Source: Verrucomicrobiota bacterium (GTDB taxonomy: Bacteria; Verrucomicrobiota; Verrucomicrobiia; Limisphaerales; SIBE01). From it: 55,746 nucleotides of DNA. Location of the stretch: NCBI GenBank assembly GCA_016871535.1, contig VHCZ01000010.1:1-55746 (forward strand), written 5' to 3'. Positions 25,928-32,265 of the stretch are shown in pieces. The first letter of the stretch is position 1; each line of letters begins with the position of its first letter. Both the position numbers and the translations under genes were made by a program. Below the pieces are notes generated by a model. The model searched no databases. It was not told where the DNA came from and saw only the letters and a program-made list of their open reading frames with translations.

Positions 25928-27127
25928 TTAAATCAAATGTCCAAGTTTGTCGCGCTTGGTTTGAAGATACTTTCGATTGTGCGGATTGGGATCCACTCGG
26001 ATGGGAACTTGTTCCACAATTTCCAGGCCGTACCCTTCCAGTCCCACGACTTTCTTGGGGTTGTTCGTCAGGAGCCGGATGGTCTTGACGCCGAGATCGA
26101 CCAGGATTTGCGCGCCCAGCCCGTATTCCCGCAGGTCCATCGGAAAGCCGAGCTTCAGATTGGCTTGCACCGTGTCGTAGCCGCGCTCTTGAAGCTTGTA
26201 AGCCTTGATTTTTGAAACCAGCCCGATGCCGCGCCCTTCCTGCCGCATATACACAATCGCGCCACAGCCCGCCTCGGCCACCTGGCGCATCGCTTGATGA
26301 AGCTGGGGTCCGCAATCGCAGCGCCGGGATCCGAACACGTCCCCGGTGAGACATTCGCTGTGCACCCGCACCAAAACGCCTTTTCTGTTCGCCACGTCTC
26401 CCATGACCAAAGCCAGATGATGCTGGCCATCCAGGCAGGAACGATACAAATACAGATCAAAATCTCCGTAATCGGTCGGCATCCGGATCACCTCGACGCG
26501 TTCGACCAATTTCTCGCGCGTGCGCCGATGGCCAATGAGCGCCTCGATCGTGCAAATCTTGAGCTTGTGCCGGCGCGCGAGTTTGACCAACTCCGGCAAC
26601 CGCGCCATCGAACCGTCCTGGCTCATGATCTCGCAAATGACGGCCATGGAGCGCAAGCCGGCCAATCTCACGAGATCGACCGCCGCTTCCGTGTGGCCGG
26701 CGCGTTGCAACACGCCGCCCGGTTTGGCGCGCAGCGGAAACACGTGGCCCGGCTGGACCAGGTCGTTGGGCATCGCCGTGGGTTCCGCCATGACTCGGAT
26801 CGTCTGCGCGCGGTCCGCGGCGCTGATGCCGGTGGTGATGCCGCGCGCCGCGTCCACACTCACCTGGAAATCCGTTTTGAACGTGTCGCGGTTTTGCACG
26901 ACCATCTGTTCGATCCCAAGCTGTTTCAGCCGGTCGGAAGTCGTGGGCACGCAAATGAGGCCGCGGCCAAATTTCGTCATGAAATTGATCGCTTCCGGAG
27001 TCGCGTGCTCCGCGGCCAGGATCAAGTCCCCTTCGTTTTCGCGGTCCGCGTCGTCGATGACGATGACCATCTTGCCGGCGCGCAGGTCGGCGAGGATGGA
27101 TTCGATCGAATCGAAGGGTTGCTTCAT
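25928..27127 (-). CDS. ribBA: Bifunctional DHBP synthase / GTP cyclohydrolase II
   Basis: The 399-residue fusion supplies both starting branches of riboflavin synthesis. Residues 1-200 are RibB: DDADRENEGDLILAAE is the metal/substrate loop and GHTEAAVDLVRLAG the second active-site loop. Residues about 205-399 are RibA: the zinc site is in C-LTGDVFGSRRCDCG, and RQEGRGIGL precedes the catalytic region. No FMN riboswitch was recognised in the 300 bases upstream. Confidence 0.96.
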   Translation of the reverse strand: MKQPFDSIESILADLRAGKMVIVIDDADRENEGDLILAAEHATPEAINFMTKFGRGLICVPTTSDRLKQLGIEQMVVQNRDTFKTDFQVSVDAARGITTGISAADRAQTIRVMAEPTAMPNDLVQPGHVFPLRAKPGGVLQRAGHTEAAVDLVRLAGLRSMAVICEIMSQDGSMARLPELVKLARRHKLKICTIEALIGHRRTREKLVERVEVIRMPTDYGDFDLYLYRSCLDGQHHLALVMGDVANRKGVLVRVHSECLTGDVFGSRRCDCGPQLHQAMRQVAEAGCGAIVYMRQEGRGIGLVSKIKAYKLQERGYDTVQANLKLGFPMDLREYGLGAQILVDLGVKTIRLLTNNPKKVVGLEGYGLEIVEQVPIRVDPNPHNRKYLQTKRDKLGHLI

Positions 27128-27250
27128 AAATTGGCGATGAAGCTAATGCTCCCTGGCGCAAATTCCAGCTTCGAAATCGAGCGACGCGCGAACGGATTAT
27201 CCATTCGAAGTCGATCTCAACAGCGATCCTGAATGTCCGGACAAACTTTC

Positions 27251-27308
27251 AACAGGAGGCCACAGAGATAACAGAGATAGACTCTCGGTTACCTCCGTTA
27301 CCTCCTGT
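27251..27308. repeat. Imperfect hairpin in the ribBA/protease divergent gap
   Basis: AACAGGAGGCCACAGAGATA faces GGTTACCTCCGTTACCTCCT, an imperfect inverted pair related to 16744-16915. It lies in the 317-bp gap 27128-27444 between divergently transcribed genes. Nothing else was recognised there. Confidence 0.55.
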
Positions 27309-27444
27309 CAAACAACCCGCCTCTCCCGCCCCGCACGCAATTCAGTAAAGCTTGACCATCGCCGGGCCGGTCTTCATGTTCACCCCCAATACTGAAGCGT
27401 CGTTCGGTCTGAGTTTCTCAAGGCGGCGCCAATCTTTTTTGTCT

Positions 27445-28971
27445 ATGCTCTCGAATGAATTCCGGTGGAGCGACCTCCCCGCGCTGAGAAAGGTTCAACC
27501 TTACCTCGTGGCCGCAGGGTTGAAATCAGTTGCGTTGCTGTTCGTGCTGTTGGCGGCAAACGGCGCTTTTGCCGCGTCTGAGGAGCCGGAGAAATCCGTG
27601 ATCCACATCAGCACGTTCAGCCAGCAGCCAGTCTGGAATGAGCCATGGCGATTCACAGGTGTGCAACGCAGCAGCGGTTCCGGGTTCGTCATCAAAGGCA
27701 AGCGCATCATGACCAATGCGCACGTGGTCAGTTGGGACCGGCAAATCCTGGTTCGCCGTTACCAGGACCCGCGCCCGTACCTGGCCCGGGTGAAGTTTAT
27801 CGGACACGATTGCGACCTCGCCATTCTGGAGGTCGACGAAGAGAAATTCTTTGACGGTATGCAGCCGCTGGAATTCGGCGAGTTGCCCAAAGTCCGATCC
27901 ACCGTGGTGACCTACGGTTATCCGGCCGGCGGAGAGCAGATTTCCTACACGCGCGGCGTCGTCTCGCGCATCGAATTGCAGAACTACGTTCACATCGGCA
28001 ATCGCACTTATCTGGGCGTGCAAACGGATGCCGCGATCAATCCCGGCAACAGCGGCGGGCCGGTGATTCAGGATGGCCTCGTGGTTGGCGTCGCTTTCCA
28101 GGGCATGCCTGGCCTGGAAAACACCGGCTTTTTCATTCCGCCTCCCGTCATCGGCCACTTTCTGAAGGACATCGAAGACGGCACGTATCACGGGTTTCCG
28201 CAGGCGGGCATTCGATTGGTGACGCTGCAAAATCCGGCGTATCGCCGCTTCCTGAAGCTTCCCCCGGGCGAGCTCGGAGCGAAGGTCGATTCCATGCTCC
28301 AGATTCCGGCCACCCAAAAAGTGCTGAAGGAAGAAGACGTAGTCTTGCAGATTGGGCCTTATACCGTGGGCAGCGACAGCACGATTCTCTTTCAGGGAAA
28401 CCGCGTGCACGCCGCGATGGCGTTTCAAGAAGCTCAACACGGCGAGAGCATTCCGCTCAAGATCTGGCGAAACGGACAGGAAGTAGAGGCGTCCATCCCC
28501 GTTCACGTTTACACGGGCGACCGAGCCATTGGGAATCTCTACGACACGTTGCCGCGCTATTTCATCTATGGCGGAATGATCTTCACGCCGCTCACCCTGG
28601 AATACATGAAGACTTTTGGACGCAACTGGGCCGACTCCGCCAACGCCGAATTGGTCTTCGAGCTTTATTATCGCCGCCACGAAGCGCCCTCCGACGTGCG
28701 GCCAGAGCCGGTGGTCCTGGTTTCCTTGCTCCCGGATGCCGTCAACGCGAACTTCACGATTCGCGGGCACACACTGGTGGACAAGATCAACGGCATCCGC
28801 ATTGAGAAACTCGACGACGTGATCCGCGCGTTCGAGACGGCCAAGGCGGCTCAACACATCGTCGAGTTCGTCCCGCACAACACGTTCGAGTGCCTGGATC
28901 GCGCGGAGGCGGACAAAGCCAATCCGCGGATTCTCCAAACTTACGGTGTCCCCAACGACCGACGCTTATGA
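27445..28971 (+). CDS. Exported DegP/HtrA-like serine protease with PDZ region
   Basis: This is a trypsin-like S1C protease of 508 residues. The triad is complete: H93 in IMTNAHVV, D124 in GHDCDLAILEV and S203 in INPGNSGGP. A long n-region and hydrophobic core (about 23-44) form the export signal. A PDZ-like segment covers about 265-350 (KEEDVVLQIGPYTVGSD) and a second, degenerate one follows (about 370-490), as in plant/bacterial Deg proteins of the Deg9 type. The ATG at 27445 is preferred since it leads into the signal; in-frame ATGs at 27352 and 27376 are alternatives. The gene downstream is a paralogue that has lost all three catalytic residues. Confidence 0.85.
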   Translation: MLSNEFRWSDLPALRKVQPYLVAAGLKSVALLFVLLAANGAFAASEEPEKSVIHISTFSQQPVWNEPWRFTGVQRSSGSGFVIKGKRIMTNAHVVSWDRQILVRRYQDPRPYLARVKFIGHDCDLAILEVDEEKFFDGMQPLEFGELPKVRSTVVTYGYPAGGEQISYTRGVVSRIELQNYVHIGNRTYLGVQTDAAINPGNSGGPVIQDGLVVGVAFQGMPGLENTGFFIPPPVIGHFLKDIEDGTYHGFPQAGIRLVTLQNPAYRRFLKLPPGELGAKVDSMLQIPATQKVLKEEDVVLQIGPYTVGSDSTILFQGNRVHAAMAFQEAQHGESIPLKIWRNGQEVEASIPVHVYTGDRAIGNLYDTLPRYFIYGGMIFTPLTLEYMKTFGRNWADSANAELVFELYYRRHEAPSDVRPEPVVLVSLLPDAVNANFTIRGHTLVDKINGIRIEKLDDVIRAFETAKAAQHIVEFVPHNTFECLDRAEADKANPRILQTYGVPNDRRL

Positions 28972-28988
28972 AAGCAAGTCTTTTCCTT

Positions 28989-29063
28989 GGAGCGCGGGCA
29001 GCTTGCCCGCGCGGTGGTACGGCGAGATTTTTGAAAAACTCGCGGGCAAGCTGCCCGCGCTCC
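28989..29063. repeat. Perfect 23-bp inverted repeat (GCGGGCAGCTTGCCCGC family)
   Basis: The left arm 28989-29011 (GGAGCGCGGGCAGCTTGCCC then GCG) is the exact reverse complement of the right arm 29041-29063. Each arm contains its own hairpin (GCGGGCA-GCT-TGCCCGC and its complement). A partial relative is at 43813-43838. The repeat ends three bases before the MITE-like element. Confidence 0.9.
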
Positions 29064-29066
29064 TTT

Positions 29067-29338
29067 AGGGTCTGTGCAAAAATAACTTCCGGTTTTGGCG
29101 GGAGCGCCGCCTGGCCGGATGCAAGGCGCGAGGAGGGAGCATCCCCGTTTTGGGGCTGTGACCGACGAGCAACGCCGCAGCCGGCCAGGCGCCGCCCCGC
29201 CCCGGAGGGCTGGGGCGATTTCGCTTTCTGGCTTCGTTTCTCCTCAGTCGCAGAGCCCTGGCTATGCTCCTTCGTCGTGCCTCGCCAGAAAGCGAAATCA
29301 CCTCCAGCAAAACCGGAATTTATTTTTGCACAGACCCT
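29067..29338. mobile_element. MITE-like nested palindrome, long copy (272 bp)
   Basis: Terminal inverted repeats of 31 bp (AGGGTCTGTGCAAAAATAA as the outer part) match at 30 positions. A second, internal pair (GGCGATTTCGCTTTCTGGC with its complement, one mismatch) encloses the centre. Compared with the copy at 42438-42624 it has 85 extra bases: 77 bp at 29112-29188 bounded by TGGCCGG/CCGGCCA, plus a duplicated GCGCCGCC on each side (29104-29111 and 29189-29196). It contains no transposase. An open frame runs through it into the next gene but is not considered coding. Confidence 0.85.
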
Positions 29339-29360
29339 TAGCTCGATTCTTGAGTCATCT

Positions 29361-30866
29361 GTGCTGAAGGCGGCGCTCCATACCTCCATCTTCCTCATTG
29401 GGGCCATGCTGGCTCCCGCAAACGCCGCCCCGGCCGAAAACGGCAAATCCGACTTCGAGCGGTCCGTCGTTGTCCTTGATGTCACGCGCAAGCAATACGA
29501 TTACTTCCAGCCCTGGACCAAGCGGACCAAGAACACGCACAAGGCGGGTGTGATTCTTCAAGACCGCGAAATCCTTACTACGGCCGATGAAATGTTCGAC
29601 CGCACGCTCGTTCGAATCCAGAAAGGCGGCCGGGGCCGGTGGTGGACCGGGGACGTGACCTGGATTGATTACCACGCCAACCTCGCCGTCGTGACGCCGA
29701 CCGATCCCGCATTCTGGGAAGGACTCCAGCCCGTGACGCTGCTCGACAAACCAGCCTCCTACGACGCGCTCCAGATTGTCCGCTGGCGCGAGGGCAAGCT
29801 GGAAAACCGCAAAGCCGAGTTCAACCAGTTCACGGTGGACACCGCCCGCCTGAGTTTTGTGTCGGTCCTGGAATTGGAAGTCAGCTCAGAAATCCAGGGC
29901 GTCGGCTGGGGTGAGCCCGTTGTGGCCGCGGGCCAGGTGATCGGCATCACCAGCCAGCAAGCCGGCAACAAGTGCACCGCCATCCCCGCCTCGTTCATCC
30001 GTCCGGTCCTGGAGACGCGGAAAAACGGCACGTATCGCGGCCTCGGTTTGTTCGACTTCTATTGGCAAGCCGCGGAGAACCCCGCGAGCCTGGATTTCTT
30101 GAAGCTGCCCGGCGAACCGCGCGGCGTCATCGTCATTCACGTCCCCACCAAGCCCGGCGCCACGCCCGTGCTCAAGCCGCACGACCTGATCCTGCAGATC
30201 GACGGCTTTGACATTGATACTCAGGGCGACTACGCGGATCCCGATTTCGGCCACCTCTTGCTGGAGAATCTATCGACGCGCCGCCATTGGGCGGGCGACG
30301 ACGTGAAAATGAAAATCTGGCGCGAGGGCAAGGAACTCGACGTGACGTATCGCCTCCCAAAGGCCGAGTACTCCACGACGCTCGTGCCCGACGCGACTTA
30401 CGATCAGGAACCCGAATATCTCATCGTCGGCGGACTCGTGTTCCAGCCTTTGAACGACTCGTTCCTGAAAGGTTGGGGACCGGAATGGAAACGCCGTTCG
30501 CCCTTCCGCCTGTACTACTACAACGAACAGGAACCGACTTCAGAGCGCCGTTCGCTCGTCTTTCTGTCGCAAGTGCTGCCGGACATTTACAACCTTGGCT
30601 ACCAAAACCTGCAATACCTCGTGCTCGATGAGGTCAACGGAAAGAAGATCGCGAAGCTCCAGGACCTCAAAACCGCTCTGGAAAATCCGGTCGAGGGATT
30701 CCACCAGGTCCAATTTGTCCGAAGCGATTCGATGCGCCGCCTGGTTTTGGCCGCGGACGAAACCGAAGCCGCGACGCGGCGTGTGCTCCAGCGCTACGGC
30801 ATTACGAAAGACTTCTACTTCGTTTCGACGGAGACGCCAAAGAGCGCCGGTGGCGGCGGCCAATAG
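29361..30866 (+). CDS. Pseudoprotease paralogue of the DegP-like protein
   Basis: This 501-residue protein is collinear with the upstream protease but lacks its triad: H93 aligns with D76 (ILTTADEM), D124 with N108 (YHANLAVV) and S203 with W183 (VGWGEPVV). A signal peptide covers about 1-24 (LKAALHTSIFLIGAMLAPANAA). PDZ-like segments are kept (HDLILQIDGFDID; a C-terminal one near YLVLDEVNGKKIAKLQDLK), as is a tail resembling its neighbour (RRVLQRYGI against PRILQTYGV). So the fold seems preserved without hydrolysis. The start is GTG at 29361, which gives the signal peptide; the longer frame from 28890 runs through the MITE and is rejected. It may bind substrates for, or regulate, the active protease. 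Confidence 0.8.
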   Translation: MLKAALHTSIFLIGAMLAPANAAPAENGKSDFERSVVVLDVTRKQYDYFQPWTKRTKNTHKAGVILQDREILTTADEMFDRTLVRIQKGGRGRWWTGDVTWIDYHANLAVVTPTDPAFWEGLQPVTLLDKPASYDALQIVRWREGKLENRKAEFNQFTVDTARLSFVSVLELEVSSEIQGVGWGEPVVAAGQVIGITSQQAGNKCTAIPASFIRPVLETRKNGTYRGLGLFDFYWQAAENPASLDFLKLPGEPRGVIVIHVPTKPGATPVLKPHDLILQIDGFDIDTQGDYADPDFGHLLLENLSTRRHWAGDDVKMKIWREGKELDVTYRLPKAEYSTTLVPDATYDQEPEYLIVGGLVFQPLNDSFLKGWGPEWKRRSPFRLYYYNEQEPTSERRSLVFLSQVLPDIYNLGYQNLQYLVLDEVNGKKIAKLQDLKTALENPVEGFHQVQFVRSDSMRRLVLAADETEAATRRVLQRYGITKDFYFVSTETPKSAGGGGQ

Positions 30867-30979
30867 CCACCGCAAGCCGCGTCGGTTAAGCCTTGGTACC
30901 GGAGTTGACACGAATTTCGCGAATTAGCGCGAATTCGACCGTGAGCGGAATACGTGTCGCGCCTCATTGCCTGCATCCT

Positions 30980-31938
30980 ATGAAAACAGGCTTCACGATC
31001 TTGGTGATGATCGGAGCGAATTTGACTTCCGCCCTTGGCTTCACTGAGTTGCGGGAACATTTCAACTCGCTCGATCGCTGGGACCTAACTGTGTCGGGCA
31101 CGGCACTGAATGTGAAGGTGTATGACACCGGCGGCGGCCTCTCGCTCTTGACGTCATCGTTTCCTGGCATGCTTGGGGCGGAGCAGCGGCATGACATCCG
31201 AACTCACTCGTCGGACTTCTCCTGGCTTACGGCAGATAACCAACCAGTCACTTACTCGTTTACGATCCGGCGGTTTCCTCCGCCGACAAAGGACAATATG
31301 AGGCGCACATCCTTCTTGTAGGTAACAGCGTAAGCCCGGGCGCCGTCGCAGAGACCCGCGAAAGGAACGTGATCTTCTTCCGCATGTTCGACGCGGGCGC
31401 GTCCTACGGAGTCGAGCTGTATTACAAAGTGAACCAGGCAGGCAAAAGCGCCTATCCACCGCGTCTGAATGGGGTGGGGACAGAAGTCGTGTCCGCATAC
31501 GGTGAATCGTCTCCGCTCGGCGCATGGGGCTTCACGCTGCACGGGACAAACGTGACCCTCTTTGGTCCGGGTGGACTGAAGCAGAGTGGGCGGCTCGGTC
31601 CGGACGTTCTGGAGGCCTTCCAGAATTCGACCCATGTTTACGTAGGCGTAACCCCAAACTCAACATCCGTCGGGCCGGAGTCAGTGATCTTCTCGAACGT
31701 ATCCGTCACCGCACCAGTGCCGCTGACTATCCGCAGGACGGCCGAGAACTTCGTGAAGTGCTCTTGGCCGAGTTGGGCCAAGGACTACATCCTCCAGGTC
31801 GCGGATTCATTGCCGGAAGCTGCGTGGACGTTTCCGCAGGTGGTCGTCGTTGAAGAAGACCGCAAACTCTCCGTAGTCTATCCCATCCTAGCCACGCCCC
31901 AATTCTTCAGGCTCATGCAAACCCCTTCGCCCGAATGA
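30980..31938 (+). pseudogene. Frameshifted secreted protein with FFRL-type C-terminal tail
   Basis: The first frame starts MKTGFTILVMIGANLTSALG (signal peptide) and runs to a stop at 31321. From about 31261 the coherent sequence continues in another frame (YDPAVSSADKGQYEAHILLV and on to the frame ending at 31938). Loss of one T in the TTT run near 31260 would explain the break. The middle (about 100-240) is beta-rich and unassigned. The C-terminus (VKCSWPSWAKDYILQVADSL then TPQFFRL) is a divergent version of the tail at the ends of the 2187 and 13588 proteins. It may be a real pseudogene or a sequencing error. An upstream CGAATTTCGCGAATT repeat starts near 30910. Confidence 0.65.
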
Positions 31939-31972
31939 GGCGAACTTACGCATCGTTGTTGTTGGGGGAGTG

Positions 31973-32118
31973 ACGCGAATTTCGCGAATGAGCGCGAATT
32001 CCACCCAATAAGCGACTGAGAGGATGCCAAGGCATGAATTCTTTATTCTCTCATTGCTTTCGGCTGAACTCTCGGTTCTGAGGCCTGATTCGCGCCAATT
32101 CGTGCAATTCGTGTCGGA
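31973..32118. repeat. CGAATTTCGCGAATT inverted-repeat unit
   Basis: ACGCGAATTTCGCGAATGAG at the left faces GCCAATTCGTGCAATTCGTG at the right. Related words occur near 30907-30945 and at 37527-37646. The gap 31939-32265 shows nothing else. Confidence 0.7.
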
Positions 32119-32265
32119 TCTCCTTTTTGTGGACCCGGCCCTTCCGCCAGCCCCAATTTGTCTCGTGACCCGAAGGAAGGTCTTCTGTTAGCTTCGTGTG
32201 GCAGCCAATTGATCTGTTTCCGGACGAAAATGAAGAAACACGTGACAACGCGAGTCTATTCACCC

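Noticed and set aside
27128-27444. FMN riboswitch upstream of ribBA
   Set aside because: I looked for the conserved RFN-element blocks and did not find them.
28890-29360. N-terminal extension of the pseudoprotease
   Set aside because: It overlaps the upstream protease gene and reads through the MITE-like element; a signal peptide begins at GTG 29361.
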